64,000 nucleotides of DNA from Stutzerimonas kunmingensis (GTDB lineage Bacteria > Pseudomonadota > Gammaproteobacteria > Pseudomonadales > Pseudomonadaceae), in contig NZ_PISM01000018.1 in NCBI RefSeq assembly GCF_002929225.1, positions 620,001-684,000 on the forward strand, in the 5' to 3' direction. A model generated the notes under the pieces. That model was not told the origin of the DNA. It saw nothing but the letters and a program-made list of their open reading frames with translations, and made no database searches. Below, piece by piece: positions 1-10,967 of this stretch (within the stretch, counting starts at the first letter, position 1; each line of letters starts with the position of its first letter). Made by a program: the position numbers and the translations under genes.

Positions 1-208
1 CGTGCTGGACGGCATTCCCCAGGCTGCCGCCAGTGCCGCAACCTCGCTGCAACTGAACAATGTCGAGCGGGGCGAGCACCGTCTACACATCGAGGTGCTG
101 AGCGGCGAGAAGGTCATCCAGCGCAGCCAGCCGGAGCTGTTCACTGTGCAACGGGTGAATACCTCCAGCCCGGCATTGCGTCCGAAGCCTCCGAGGCCTG
201 CTCCTTGA
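1..208 (+). CDS. DUF4124-type protein, 3' end only
   Basis: This is the C-terminal 68 residues of a gene that starts before the window; the frame is open from base 1, so no start is claimed. The visible part resembles the C-terminal half of the next gene (compare LNNVERGEHRLHIEVL with LSNVDRGTHQLAVAVV), so the two are tandem paralogues. Their partner is taken to be a periplasmic DUF4124 protein by that similarity; the DUF4124 domain itself would lie upstream. In Pseudomonas such genes sit between glnA and ntrB. The stop overlaps the next start by 4 bases, suggesting translational coupling. Confidence 0.7.
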   Translation, partial: VLDGIPQAAASAATSLQLNNVERGEHRLHIEVLSGEKVIQRSQPELFTVQRVNTSSPALRPKPPRPAP

Positions 209-834
209 TCATCCTGCGGCAGACCCTGGCCGTCGCACTGCTGGCGGCCGCCCTGCCCTGCCTTGCCGGCGTCTACTCCTATGTCGACGTCGAGGGCAAT
301 CGGGTCTTCACCGATCGCCCGGCCGGCGAGGCGGCCGAAGAAGTACACCTCAAGCCGTCCAACAGCATGCCTGCGCCGCCGATGTCGGCCGCACGCCCTA
401 CGGAACCGGCAGCACCGAAAGCCGCGAGCATCATCTATCAGTTGCGCATCCTCAGCCCGACGGCGGACGAAGCGATCCGCAACAACGCCGGCAATGTCAG
501 CGTCACCGTGCAGGCCGAACCGACGCTACACCCCGGCCACGCCTATCAGGTACTGCTCGATGACCAGCCGTTCGGCGCACCCGGCGAACAGACTTCCTTC
601 GCCTTGAGTAACGTCGATCGTGGCACCCATCAGCTGGCGGTGGCTGTCGTGGATGAACAGGAGCGCGTCCTGCAACGCACCGCGAACCAGCCCTTTCACC
701 TGATACGCACCTCGCTGGCCCAGCGGCGCATGGTCAATCCTTGCCAGAAGGCCGATTACGGCGTTCGCCCGGAATGCCCGCTAAAGGACAAGCCGGTAGA
801 AAAACGCGACATTCCCTTCGTGCCCTTTCTATGA
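205..834 (+). CDS. DUF4124 domain periplasmic protein
   Basis: A 209-residue protein of unknown function. Residues 1-21 form a signal peptide (hydrophobic LAVALLAAALPCLAG), followed by a DUF4124 domain starting GVYSYVDVEGNRVFTDRP at about residues 21-45. A Pro/Ala-rich linker leads to a beta-rich C-terminal domain shared with the preceding gene. The start is TTG at 205, chosen because it yields the intact signal peptide and overlaps the preceding stop by 4 bases; no ATG lies in front of the signal peptide. The protein probably sits in the envelope. Its place just upstream of ntrB is conserved in pseudomonads, but nothing in the sequence ties it to nitrogen control. Confidence 0.8.
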   Translation: MIILRQTLAVALLAAALPCLAGVYSYVDVEGNRVFTDRPAGEAAEEVHLKPSNSMPAPPMSAARPTEPAAPKAASIIYQLRILSPTADEAIRNNAGNVSVTVQAEPTLHPGHAYQVLLDDQPFGAPGEQTSFALSNVDRGTHQLAVAVVDEQERVLQRTANQPFHLIRTSLAQRRMVNPCQKADYGVRPECPLKDKPVEKRDIPFVPFL

Positions 835-836
835 TC

Positions 837-864
837 ATGGGGTGCACCTGTTTGGTGCGCCCAT
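837..864 (+). terminator. Stem-loop after DUF4124 gene
   Basis: GGTGCACC (841-848) pairs with GGTGCGCC (854-861) with one G-U pair, around a 5-base loop. It sits 3 bases past the stop of the DUF4124 gene. There is no T-run, so it may only attenuate read-through into ntrB. Confidence 0.35.
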
Positions 865-1003
865 CAGGTGAGCGGATCGCTCGTCACCAATTTGGGTCAC
901 CGGACAGCCCGTAGGGCTGCAGCATCACGCCGATCCGCGCCGCAATGGCGCGTTTGGTTTGGTTCTTGCATTTCCTGCCTGAACTTCCGGACGCAGACCA
1001 GCC

Positions 1004-2082
1004 ATGATCAACGAAGCCCTGCAACGCCTGCTGATCGACAATCTGACTACCGCGACGCTGTTGCTCAACTCGCGCCTGCGCCTGGAGTACATGAACCCGG
1101 CTGCCGAAATGCTGCTGGCCGTCAGCGGCCAACGCAGCCACGGACAGTTCATCAGCGAGCTGTTCACCGAGTCGCCGGAAGCCCTGGCGGCCCTGCGCCA
1201 GGCGGTTGAAGAAGCCCATCCGTTCACCAAGCGCGAAGCCACCCTGACCTCCGCCACCGGCCAGACACTGACCGTGGACTACGCGGTGACCCCGGTACTG
1301 ACCCGGCAGGAAACCATGCTGTTGCTGGAAGTGCTGCCGCGCGACCGCCTGCTGCGCATCACCAAGGAAGAGGCCCAGCTGTCCAAGCAGGAAACCACCA
1401 AGATGCTGGTGCGCGGCCTGGCCCACGAGATCAAGAATCCGCTGGGCGGCATTCGCGGTGCGGCACAACTGCTGGCCCGCGAGCTACCCGAAGAACACCT
1501 GAAGGACTACACCGAAGTCATCATCGAGGAGGCCGACCGCCTGCGTAATCTGGTCGACCGCATGCTCGGCTCTAACAAGCTGCCGTCACTGTCGATGACC
1601 AACATTCACGAAGTGCTCGAACATGTCGCCAGCCTGATCGAGGCGGAATGCCAGGGAAGCATCATTTTGGTGCGCGATTACGACCCAAGCATTCCCGAAG
1701 TCCTGATGGACCGCGAACAGATGATCCAGGCCGTGCTCAATATCATGCGCAACGCCATGCAGGCACTGGCCGGGCAGAACGAGCTGGGCCTCGGCCGTCT
1801 CACCCTGCGCACCCGCACACTGCGGCAGTTCACCATCGGCCATATTCGTCATCGCCTGGTGACACGCATCGAGATCATCGACAACGGCCCGGGGATTCCC
1901 GCCGAACTGCAGAACACGCTCTTCTACCCGATGGTCAGCGGCCGCCCGGACGGAACCGGCCTGGGCCTTGCCATCACCCAGAACATCATCAGTCAGCACC
2001 AGGGTCTGATCGAATGCGAGAGCCATCCTGGCCACACCGTGTTCTCGATCTTCCTACCGCTGGAACAAGGAGCCACATCAGC

Positions 2083-2086
<4 letters not shown>
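1004..2086 (+). CDS. ntrB: Nitrogen regulation sensor kinase NtrB (GlnL)
   Basis: A 360-residue cytosolic histidine kinase that phosphorylates or dephosphorylates NtrC according to nitrogen status, under control of PII proteins. An N-terminal PAS domain covers about residues 8-115. The HisKA motif GLAHEIKNPLGGIRGAAQLL carries the phosphorylated His141. The ATPase domain shows the N-box (IMRNAMQAL), DNGPGIP and GTGLGLAI. There are no membrane segments and the length is normal for the family. The stop overlaps the ntrC start (ATGA), so the two form one operon. Confidence 0.96.
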
Positions 2087-3519
<1,433 letters not shown>

Positions 3520-3546
3520 ACGCGGCTGACACCACACCGAGCGTAC

Positions 3547-3582
3547 CGATGAACCCCGCACTTGGAGGGGTTCATCGTTTTT
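3547..3582 (+). terminator. Rho-independent terminator of ntrBC
   Basis: A perfect 11-bp stem, CGATGAACCCC (3547-3557) with GGGGTTCATCG (3567-3577), has a 9-base loop and is followed directly by TTTTT. It lies 27 bases past the ntrC stop. Confidence 0.93.
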
Positions 3583-3609
3583 AGCGCCCTGCCAAGGGCG
3601 TCACCTGGA

Positions 3610-4005
3610 TCATGGCTGCTTGTCGGCCGCCACCTGCACGGCGATACGCCAGCCACTATCGTGGCGTTCACCGTGCCATTGCCCCAGCAGTCGCCGCGCC
3701 GCCACCAGATGCAGCAACAGGCCTTTCCCGGTCTGCTGCACGCGCCAGGCCACTGGCATGCCGTCGATCTGCAGCTGTCCGGATTGCGGCTCGCCCTCGG
3801 CCTGGAACAGCAGGGCGAACGCCCCTTCGAGGTGCTCGTCATATACCTCGGGCTCGCGGTCGAACTGCAACGAAAGGCCTTGCGGCTGCACCTCCACCAG
3901 TGCCAGTTGCACCGGCCCCGGCGCGGTGAGCCGGCCGATCATCAGCCCCACCAGCAGCCCGATCAGCACCAGCGAACCGAAAAAGGTCCGGCGTATGCGG
4001 CGCAT
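3610..4005 (-). CDS. Small single-pass membrane protein, function unknown
   Basis: A 131-residue protein with a basic N-terminus (MRRIRR), one membrane segment at about residues 8-26 ([19 protein letters not shown]) and a soluble, probably periplasmic domain without recognised motifs. The start at 4005 is preferred because it puts the basic stretch before the membrane helix and has an AGGA-like ribosome site; an 18-residue longer version from 4059 would run into the trmL start. A gene of this type lies between ntrC and trmL in other pseudomonads (recalled). It converges on the ntrC terminator. Confidence 0.7.
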   Translation of the reverse strand: MRRIRRTFFGSLVLIGLLVGLMIGRLTAPGPVQLALVEVQPQGLSLQFDREPEVYDEHLEGAFALLFQAEGEPQSGQLQIDGMPVAWRVQQTGKGLLLHLVAARRLLGQWHGERHDSGWRIAVQVAADKQP

Positions 4006-4057
4006 CGGGTCCTGCGCCCCGGTAGAATGCCGCCGGTCTTCAACCTCGGTGCTGCGC

Positions 4058-4540
4058 ATGTTTCACGTGATCCTGTTCCAACCGGAAATTCCGCCCAATA
4101 CCGGCAACATTATCAGGCTCTGCGCCAATACCGGCTGCCACCTGCACCTGATCGAGCCGCTGGGTTACGAGCTGGACGACAAGCGCCTGCGCCGCGCCGG
4201 CCTCGACTACCACGAGTACGCCACGCTGGAGCGCCACGCCGACCTGCCGAGCTGCCTCGCGCGGATCGGCATCGACGCCGCAAACGCAGACGGCCCGCGG
4301 CTGTTCGCATTCACCACCAAGGGCTCGCAGCCGTTTCACGAGGTGCACTACCGACGCGGCGACGCCTTGCTGTTCGGCCCCGAAAGCCGCGGCCTGCCGC
4401 CGGAGATCCGCGACGCACTGCCCAACGAGCAACGCCTGCGCCTGCCGATGCGCCCCGACAGCCGCAGCCTGAACCTGTCCAACACCGTGGCCGTCGCGGT
4501 GTACGAGGCCTGGCGCCAGCACAGCTTCGCCATGGAGTGA
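4058..4540 (+). CDS. trmL: tRNA (cytidine/uridine-2'-O-)-methyltransferase TrmL
   Basis: A 160-residue SPOUT-fold enzyme that 2'-O-methylates the wobble base (position 34) of tRNA-Leu species using S-adenosylmethionine. The N-terminus [19 protein letters not shown], the [12 protein letters not shown] stretch and the knot-forming end [20 protein letters not shown] are family hallmarks. The start is ATG at 4058. It is divergent from the small membrane protein gene, so its promoter lies in a very short gap. Confidence 0.94.
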   Translation: MFHVILFQPEIPPNTGNIIRLCANTGCHLHLIEPLGYELDDKRLRRAGLDYHEYATLERHADLPSCLARIGIDAANADGPRLFAFTTKGSQPFHEVHYRRGDALLFGPESRGLPPEIRDALPNEQRLRLPMRPDSRSLNLSNTVAVAVYEAWRQHSFAME

Positions 4541-4630
4541 GCGGTACAACCTTGTGACAAAGGGTCCTGAACGATCCGCCGTGGTCCCCGTCGTAAACAG
4601 ACAAGCTCCCTTGGCAGCAGGAGAAACGAC

Positions 4631-7004
4631 GTGTCCCAGACCAAGTTCAGGCCCTACCACGCGCCCGCGGGCGGCTGGGGGGTCAGCCTACTCCGTCGCC
4701 AACATCCTGCTGCGTGAGCGCGTTTCGCCGGCCGGTATCGGTCTGCTGCTCAAGCAGAATAAACCTATCGACGGTTTCGCCTGTGTCAGTTGCGCCTGGG
4801 CCAAGCCGCATCCGTCACGACTACTGTCCTTCTGCGAGAACGGCGCCAAGGCGACTGCGTGGGAAACCACGTCGCTGCGCTGCGGCCCGGAATTCTTTGC
4901 CAGGCACAGCGTTAGCGAACTGCTCAACTGGAGCGACTACGATCTCGAGCAGCAGGGCCGGCTGACCCAGCCGCTGCGCTACGACGCCGCCAGCGATCAC
5001 TATCAGCCGGTCAGCTGGGATGAAGCTTTCGCCGAGATCGGTGCCGAGCTCAAGGCCATGGCCGATCCCAATCAGGTGGTGTTCTACATGTCCGGCCGCG
5101 CGGCGCTGGAAACGGCCTACATGTATGGCCTGCTGGCGCGGCTGTACGGCACCAACAACCTGCCGGACAGCTCCAACATGTGCCACGAGAGCACCTCGGT
5201 GGCGCTGCCGGAGAGCATCGGCGTGCCGGTGGCGACCGTCACCCTGAACGATTTTGAGCACACCGACGGGCTGTTCTTCTTCGGCCACAACACCGGCACC
5301 TCCAGCCCGCGGATGCTGCATCAGTTGCAGGAAGCCCGTGAGCGCGGCGCGCAGATCGTCACCTTCAATCCGCTGCGCGAGCGCGGGCTGGAGCGCTTCG
5401 TCAATCCACAGTCACCGCGCGAAATGCTCACACCAGACAGCACGGTGATCAGCACCCAGTATCACCAGCTCGCCATCGGCGGCGACATGGCCGCCATCGC
5501 CGGCATGTGCAAGGCGCTGTTCGAAATGGACGACCAGGCCGTCGCCGAGGGTCGCAAGCGCGTGCTCGACGTGGACTTCATCGAGCAGCACACCCATGGC
5601 TTCGAGGATTTCGAACAGCGCATCCGCAGCTACAGTTGGGCGCAGCTGGAACGCCGTTCGGGGCTCAGCCGCGCCGCGCTGGAAGCGGCAGCGACCGTCT
5701 ATGCACGCTGCGGACGGGTGATTGCGCCTTATGGCATGGGCCTGACCCAGCACCGCTACGGTGTGCAGACCATCCAGATGCTGGTCAACCTGCTGCTGTT
5801 GCGCGGCAACATCGGCAAGGAAGGCGCAGGTATCCTACCGGTGCGCGGTCACTCCAACGTGCAGGGGCAGCGCACCGTCGGCATCACCGAAAAGGCGGCA
5901 AAGGTGCCGGCGGACAACCTGCGCCGGCAGTTCGGCTTCGAGCCGCCAAGCGATGACGGCGTGAACACCGTGGAGGCTTGCGAGGGCATTCTCGATGGCA
6001 GCATCCGTGGCTTCATCGGCCTGGGTGGCAACTTCGTCCGCGCCATTCCCGACACCCTGCAGATGGAGCCGGCCTGGCGTAGGCTGCGGCTGTCGGTGCA
6101 GGTGTCGACCAAGCTCAATCGCAACCACCTGATCACCGGCGAGGTGTCCTACATCCTGCCCTGCCTGGGGCGCACCGAGATCGACCGTCAGGCCACCGGC
6201 GAGCAGCGTCACACCACCGAGGACAGCACCGGCTGTATCCGGGCCTGGTGCGGGGCCGCCGAGCCGGCCGGCGAACTGTTGTTATCGGAGCCGGCAATCA
6301 TCGCGCGGCTGGCCAAGGCCACACTGACACCCAACCCGATGCTGGACTGGGACGCCTGGGTCGCGGACTACAGCCTGATACGCGACGCCATTGCCGAGAG
6401 CTACCCGGAGATCTTCCACGACTTTAACGTGCGCATGATGGAGCCCGGCGGCTTTCATCGCCCGCTTGGCGCCAGCGAGCGACGCTGGGATACCGAGTCC
6501 GGCAAGGCCAACTTCATCAACCCGCCATCGCTGGTTGCCGACCCCGACACCGAAGATGACGGCCACGAGCAGCACGACGTGCTGCAGATGATGACGCTGC
6601 GCAGCAACGACCAGTTCAACACCACCGTCTACGGCTACGACGACCGCTTCCGCGGCATCCATGGCACTCGCGCGGTGATCCTGATGAACCGCAACGACAT
6701 CGTCCGCCTCGGCCTGGCCGAAGGCGACCGCATCGAGGCGATCACCGTGGTCGACGATGGCGTGCACCGCGCGGTCAGCCCGTTGCGGGTCACGCCGTAC
6801 GATATCCCCGAAGGCTGCTGCGCCGGCTATTACCCGGAATGCAACGCGCTGCTGCCGGTCTGGCACCATGCCGAACGCAGCAAGGTGCCGGCGGCCAAAT
6901 CGATTCCGGTGCGCCTGCGCAAGCTGATCGCCGCGTCGGTTGCCGGCGACGTGCCGCGCCAGCCCAGTCGCCCGCAGCGCAGCGAACAACCCGGGCCGGC
7001 CTAG
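4631..7004 (+). pseudogene. FdhF/YdeP-family molybdopterin oxidoreductase, frameshifted near start
   Basis: About 790 residues, similar to formate dehydrogenase-like FdhF/YdeP proteins (bis-MGD molybdenum cofactor, one Fe-S cluster). The GTG at 4631 opens MSQTKFRPYHAPAGGWG, the expected N-terminus. The frame then changes at a run of six G (4677-4682); with five G it would continue GWGSAYSVANILLRERV. The downstream frame is intact to 7004. It contains cluster cysteines (FACVSCAWAKP, FCENGAKAT) and NMCHESTSVALPES, whose Cys aligns with the molybdenum-ligand position of FdhH. An unbroken frame from GTG 4554 exists, but its first 38 residues look unrelated to the family. The cause may be a sequencing error in the homopolymer, a real lesion or slippage. 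The substrate is unknown; a fdhD gene lies at 30.4 kb. Confidence 0.85.
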
Positions 7005-7020
7005 CGCCTCGTGCAGACCA

Positions 7021-7049
7021 CGGCTGTCGATGAACCTCGCCGACAGCCG
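7021..7049 (+). terminator. Stem-loop after oxidoreductase gene
   Basis: A perfect 9-bp stem CGGCTGTCG (7021-7029) / CGACAGCCG (7041-7049) lies 16 bases past the oxidoreductase stop and upstream of hslV. Only two T follow, so termination strength is uncertain. Confidence 0.45.
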
Positions 7050-7123
7050 TTGAAAAGCCGGCAGCAGTCCCCCATATCAACCGCATTCGGGCATTCATCG
7101 CCCCGCAGTGTGGAGATTTTCCT

Positions 7124-7660
7124 TTGACCACCATCGTTTCAGTACGCCGCAACGGCAAAGTCGTCATGGGCGGCGACGGCCAGGTTTCCCTGGGCAACAC
7201 CGTCATGAAAGGCAACGCCAAGAAGGTCCGCCGCCTCTATCACGGCCAGGTTCTGGCGGGCTTCGCCGGCGCGACCGCCGACGCCTTCACCCTCTTCGAA
7301 CGCTTCGAAGGGCAGCTGGAGAAACATCAGGGTCACCTGGTCCGCGCCGCCGTCGAGCTGGCCAAGGACTGGCGTACCGACCGTTCCCTGAGTCGCCTGG
7401 AAGCCATGCTGGCGGTGGCCAACAAGGACGCCTCGCTGATCATCACCGGCAATGGCGACGTGGTGCAGCCCGAGGACGACCTGATCGCCATGGGTTCGGG
7501 CGGCGGTTTCGCCCAGGCCGCGGCCAAGGCGCTGCTGCTCAAGGCCGGCGCCGACATGTCGGCCCAGGAAATCGCCGAGACGGCGCTGAACATCGCCGGC
7601 AGCATCTGCGTATTCACCAATCAGAATCTGACCATAGAGGAGCTGGACAGCGCGATCTGA
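7124..7660 (+). CDS. hslV: ATP-dependent protease subunit HslV (ClpQ)
   Basis: A 178-residue proteasome-like peptidase that forms a dodecamer and degrades proteins unfolded by HslU. The start is TTG at 7124 with GGAG at 7112-7115; initiation here puts the catalytic threonine at residue 2 (MTTIVSVRR), as the family requires. [10 protein letters not shown] and the C-terminal NQNLTIEEL are typical. It forms an operon with hslU, 89 bases downstream. Heat-shock control is usual in the family, but no promoter was assigned. Confidence 0.95.
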   Translation: MTTIVSVRRNGKVVMGGDGQVSLGNTVMKGNAKKVRRLYHGQVLAGFAGATADAFTLFERFEGQLEKHQGHLVRAAVELAKDWRTDRSLSRLEAMLAVANKDASLIITGNGDVVQPEDDLIAMGSGGGFAQAAAKALLLKAGADMSAQEIAETALNIAGSICVFTNQNLTIEELDSAI

Positions 7661-7749
7661 CAGGTCGATGAAAACCTAGCTGCGTTGCCTCGCCAAGGTT
7701 TTTCAAGCCGCCTGTTGTACCCCGCCCAGCCTTCCGGAGTAACGAAACA

Positions 7750-9093
7750 ATGTCCATGACGCCCCGCGAGATCGTCCACGAACTCAACCGCCATATCATC
7801 GGCCAGGACGACGCCAAGCGTGCCGTCGCCATCGCCCTGCGCAATCGCTGGCGGCGCATGCAGCTGCCGGCCGAGCTGCGCCAGGAAGTCACCCCGAAGA
7901 ACATCCTGATGATCGGCCCGACCGGCGTCGGCAAGACCGAGATCGCCCGCCGCCTGGCCAAGCTCGCCAATGCGCCCTTCCTGAAAGTGGAAGCGACCAA
8001 GTTCACCGAGGTCGGCTATGTCGGCCGCGACGTCGAGTCGATCATCCGCGACCTGGCCGATGCAGCCTTGAAAATGCTGCGTGAGCAGGAGGTGCACAAG
8101 ATGCGCCACCGCGCCGAGGACGCCGCCGAGGAACGCATTCTCGACGCCCTGCTGCCGCCGGCACGTCCGGTGGGCTTCTCCGAGGAGCCAATGCAGCCGA
8201 GCGATTCCAACACCCGCCAGCTGTTCCGCAAGCGCCTGCGCGAAGGCCAGCTGGATGACAAGGAAATCGACATCGAGGTCGCCGAAAGCCCGGCCGGCGT
8301 GGAAATCATGGCACCGCCCGGCATGGAGGAGATGACCAACCAGCTGCAGAACCTCTTCGCCAACATGGGCAAGGGCAAGAAGAAGAGCCGCAAGCTGAAG
8401 ATCAAGGAAGCCTTCAAGCTGATCCGCGACGAAGAAGCCGCGCGCCTGGTCAACGAAGAAGACCTCAAGGCCCGCGCCCTGGAAGCGGTCGAGCAGCACG
8501 GCATCGTCTTCATCGACGAGATCGATAAGGTCGCCAAGCGCGGCAACACCAGCGGCGCCGATGTCTCCCGCGAGGGCGTGCAGCGCGACCTGCTGCCGCT
8601 GATCGAAGGCTGCACGGTCAACACAAAACTCGGCATGGTCAAGACCGACCACATCCTCTTCATCGCCTCCGGCGCCTTCCACCTGTCCAAGCCCAGCGAC
8701 CTGGTGCCGGAACTGCAGGGTCGCCTGCCGATCCGTGTCGAGCTCAAGGCGCTGTCACCGGAAGACTTCGAGCGCATCCTCACCGAGCCGCACGCGGCGC
8801 TCACCGAGCAGTACCGCGAGCTGCTGAAGACCGAAGGCCTGCACGTCGAATTCCTCGAAGATGGCATCAAACGCATCGCCGAGATCGCCTGGCAGGTCAA
8901 CGAAAAGACCGAGAACATCGGTGCGCGTCGCCTGCACACGCTGCTCGAGCGCCTGCTGGAGGAGGTTTCCTTCAGCGCTGCCGATATCGCCGCCAAGCAG
9001 GACGGCGAGGCGATCCGCATCGACGCTGCCTACGTCAACGAGCATCTCGGCGAGCTGGCGCAGGACGAAGACCTGTCGCGCTACATCCTCTAA
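7750..9093 (+). CDS. hslU: HslUV protease ATPase subunit HslU (ClpY)
   Basis: A 447-residue AAA+ unfoldase that feeds substrates to HslV. Walker A is [17 protein letters not shown], preceded by [16 protein letters not shown]. The inserted I-domain covers roughly residues 110-240, Walker B is [13 protein letters not shown], and the sensor/arginine region is near [20 protein letters not shown]. It ends LSRYIL, the tail that docks into HslV. The length is normal. A second ATG two codons in (7756) is also possible as start. Confidence 0.97.
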   Translation: MSMTPREIVHELNRHIIGQDDAKRAVAIALRNRWRRMQLPAELRQEVTPKNILMIGPTGVGKTEIARRLAKLANAPFLKVEATKFTEVGYVGRDVESIIRDLADAALKMLREQEVHKMRHRAEDAAEERILDALLPPARPVGFSEEPMQPSDSNTRQLFRKRLREGQLDDKEIDIEVAESPAGVEIMAPPGMEEMTNQLQNLFANMGKGKKKSRKLKIKEAFKLIRDEEAARLVNEEDLKARALEAVEQHGIVFIDEIDKVAKRGNTSGADVSREGVQRDLLPLIEGCTVNTKLGMVKTDHILFIASGAFHLSKPSDLVPELQGRLPIRVELKALSPEDFERILTEPHAALTEQYRELLKTEGLHVEFLEDGIKRIAEIAWQVNEKTENIGARRLHTLLERLLEEVSFSAADIAAKQDGEAIRIDAAYVNEHLGELAQDEDLSRYIL

Positions 9094-9100
9094 CCTTCGC

Positions 9101-9122
9101 GGCCGTGGCAATCGCCACGGCC
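9101..9122 (+). terminator. Stem-loop between hslU and DUF971 gene
   Basis: A perfect 9-bp stem GGCCGTGGC (9101-9109) / GCCACGGCC (9114-9122) with a 4-base loop starts 7 bases past the hslU stop. It is followed by GGTTCTT rather than a clean T-run, so it may be a weak terminator or an mRNA-stabilising hairpin. Confidence 0.45.
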
Positions 9123-9141
9123 GGTTCTTCCGGAGCGTTGC

Positions 9142-9516
9142 ATGCGCATCCCTACCGCAATCAAGCTGCACAAGGCGTCGAAAACCCTGGAGCTGGAATA
9201 TGGCAGCGACGAGCGCCATGTGCTGTCTGCCGAATTCCTGCGCGTGCATTCACCCTCGGCCGAGGTGCAGGGCCACGGTAATCCGGTGCTGCAGACCGGC
9301 AAGCTGAACGTAGGCCTGGAGCAGATCGAACCGGCCGGCCAGTACGCGCTGAAGCTGGCCTTCAGCGACGGCCATGACAGCGGCCTGTTCACCTGGGATT
9401 ACCTGGAGCGCCTGGCGCTGAACCAGCAGACGTTGTGGGAGGACTATCTCGCGGCGCTGGCGGCCGCCGGCAAGTCGCGCGACCCAAATGAATCAGTCGT
9501 CAAGCTGATGTTGTGA
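9142..9516 (+). CDS. DUF971 protein (gamma-butyrobetaine hydroxylase-like N-terminal domain)
   Basis: A 124-residue single-domain protein matching DUF971, the fold found at the N-terminus of gamma-butyrobetaine hydroxylases. Conserved stretches are IKLHKASKTLELEY, LSAEFLRVHSPSAEV, YALKLAFSDGHDSGLFTWDYL and the distal LWEDYLAAL. The family is linked to Fe-S or metal biology in some bacteria, but no role is proven. The position after hslU is conserved in pseudomonads; in P. aeruginosa the pha polyester cluster follows, here it does not. Confidence 0.88.
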   Translation: MRIPTAIKLHKASKTLELEYGSDERHVLSAEFLRVHSPSAEVQGHGNPVLQTGKLNVGLEQIEPAGQYALKLAFSDGHDSGLFTWDYLERLALNQQTLWEDYLAALAAAGKSRDPNESVVKLML

Positions 9517-9525
9517 GGGCGAAGC

Positions 9526-9644
9526 CGTAGGGTGGATCACGCTTCACCGATCCACCGGGTGACGATCCACCGGGTGACGATCCACCGGGTGGCGGCCCAC
9601 CGATTAGAGCCGCGGTGGATGTAAAAAGCGACACTCACCCTACG
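9526..9644. repeat. Palindromic intergenic element with internal 15-bp tandem repeats
   Basis: Outer arms CGTAGGGTG (9526-9534) and CACCCTACG (9636-9644) are perfect inverted repeats. Inside, the 15-mer CGATCCACCGGGTGA occurs at 9548-9562 and 9563-9577, with a one-mismatch copy at 9578-9592 and a degraded one at 9593-9607. GGTGGAT near 9614 can pair with the ATCCACC units. The layout resembles the REP/MITE-like elements scattered between pseudomonad genes. It lies between two convergent genes. Confidence 0.8.
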
Positions 9645-9685
9645 CCCGGCACCTTATCGAGGCGCCCGCCAGGCTGACCGCCAGC

Positions 9686-9961
9686 TTAGGCCAGCGCCTT
9701 GTCCAGTGCCCGCTCGATCTGCCCCTGAATGCTGCTACCCATGGCCGAGAGCAGCAGGCCGAGGTTGAGCAGGACCTTGACGCTGTCCTCGTAGACTTCG
9801 ATACGCCCATCCGCGCCGCTGCGCTTGACTGCCAGCACATCGCCCTGCCACTGACAGCTCACACCGAACTCGCGAGCCAGGCGCGCAGCCAGTTCGTCGG
9901 CCTTCTCGCGTGCGGCCTCGCGGCCAAGATTGTGGGTACGTTCGACAATGATCTGGGCCAT
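9686..9961 (-). CDS. Polyhydroxyalkanoic acid system family protein
   Basis: A 91-residue protein of the PHA-system/granule-region family: MAQIIVERTHNLGREAAREKADELAARLA then CQWQGDVLAVKRSGADGRIEVYED. The C-terminus LLSAMGSSIQGQIERALDKAL is predicted helical. In P. aeruginosa a homologue lies near phaC-phaF-phaI; here no polyester synthase, depolymerase or phasin gene is nearby. It may bind lipids or granules, but the function is unproven. It is convergent with the DUF971 gene and divergent from ubiE. Confidence 0.85.
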   Translation of the reverse strand: MAQIIVERTHNLGREAAREKADELAARLAREFGVSCQWQGDVLAVKRSGADGRIEVYEDSVKVLLNLGLLLSAMGSSIQGQIERALDKALA

Positions 9962-10196
9962 GAGGACTCCTGGCTGCGCCCGAAAAGGCGCGCACTATAG
10001 CAAAGCGGCGCCGTCGATCGCCTGGCCGCCCCGCCTGCTCATGCCAGTGAACTCTCTGTCCCACCGGCCTGTCGCCGCCAGCGCCATCCTGCGACATGTC
10101 GCCGCTAGCCCTTTTGCCCGCGACCGCCAGCTCGACGCTTATCAGCCGCCTATTTAGGTTTAGAATGCCGGGCACATTCTTTCCGGCGAAAGTGAC

Positions 10197-10967
10197 ATGA
10201 CCGACCCTCGCAAAGCGCATGACGCAGAACCGACCACCCATTTCGGCTACAAGAACGTGCCGGAAAGCCAGAAGGCGCAGAAGGTGGCCGAGGTGTTCCA
10301 CTCCGTGGCCGCCAAGTACGACCTGATGAACGACCTGATGTCCGGTGGCGTGCATCGCCTGTGGAAGCGCTTCACCATCGAGCTGTCCGGCGCCCGCCAC
10401 GGCAATCGCATCCTGGACATCGCCGGCGGCACCGGTGACCTGACCCGCCAGTTCTCGCGCATCGTCGGCCCCACCGGCGAGGTGGTGCTGGCCGACATCA
10501 ATGCTTCGATGCTCAAGGTCGGCCGCGACAAGCTGCTGGACAAGGGCGTGGCCGGCAACGTCAGGTTCGTTCAGGCCGATGCCGAGAAGCTGCCCTTCCC
10601 GGACAATCACTTCGACGTGGTCACCATCGCCTTCGGCCTGCGCAACGTGACGCACAAGGAAGACGCAATCGCGTCGATGCTGCGCGTGCTCAAGCCGGGC
10701 GGCCGCCTGCTGGTACTGGAATTCTCCAAGCCGACCAACCAGCTGTTTTCCAAGGCCTACGACGCCTACTCGTTCAGCCTGCTGCCGATGATGGGCAAGC
10801 TGATCACCAACGACGCCGAGAGCTATCGCTACCTGGCCGAGTCGATCCGCATGCACCCGGATCAGGAAACGCTCAAAGGCATGATGGAGACCGCCGGTTT
10901 CGAGCGCGTCAGCTATCACAACATGACCGGCGGCATCGTCGCCCTGCACCGCGGCATCAAACCCTGA
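10197..10967 (+). CDS. ubiE: Ubiquinone/menaquinone C-methyltransferase UbiE
   Basis: A 256-residue SAM-dependent methyltransferase that C-methylates the 2-polyprenyl-6-methoxy-benzoquinol intermediate. The SAM motif is [14 protein letters not shown], with typical [15 protein letters not shown] upstream, [28 protein letters not shown] and the conserved end [15 protein letters not shown]. The stop and the ubiJ start overlap by one base (TGATG), making ubiE-ubiJ-ubiB one operon. Confidence 0.97.
   Translation: MTDPRKAHDAEPTTHFGYKNVPESQKAQKVAEVFHSVAAKYDLMNDLMSGGVHRLWKRFTIELSGARHGNRILDIAGGTGDLTRQFSRIVGPTGEVVLADINASMLKVGRDKLLDKGVAGNVRFVQADAEKLPFPDNHFDVVTIAFGLRNVTHKEDAIASMLRVLKPGGRLLVLEFSKPTNQLFSKAYDAYSFSLLPMMGKLITNDAESYRYLAESIRMHPDQETLKGMMETAGFERVSYHNMTGGIVALHRGIKP

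Noticed and set aside
4554..4676. In-frame 5' extension of the oxidoreductase from GTG 4554
   Set aside because: Its residues do not resemble the family, while the other frame from GTG 4631 does; a frameshift explains the data better.
7669..7706. Inverted AAAACCT/AGGTTTTT between hslV and hslU as a terminator
   Set aside because: The arms are short with a long loop, and the two genes are expected to be cotranscribed.
9548..9607. CRISPR array
   Set aside because: The repeats are 15 bases, directly adjacent without spacers and lie in a palindromic element; no cas genes are present.
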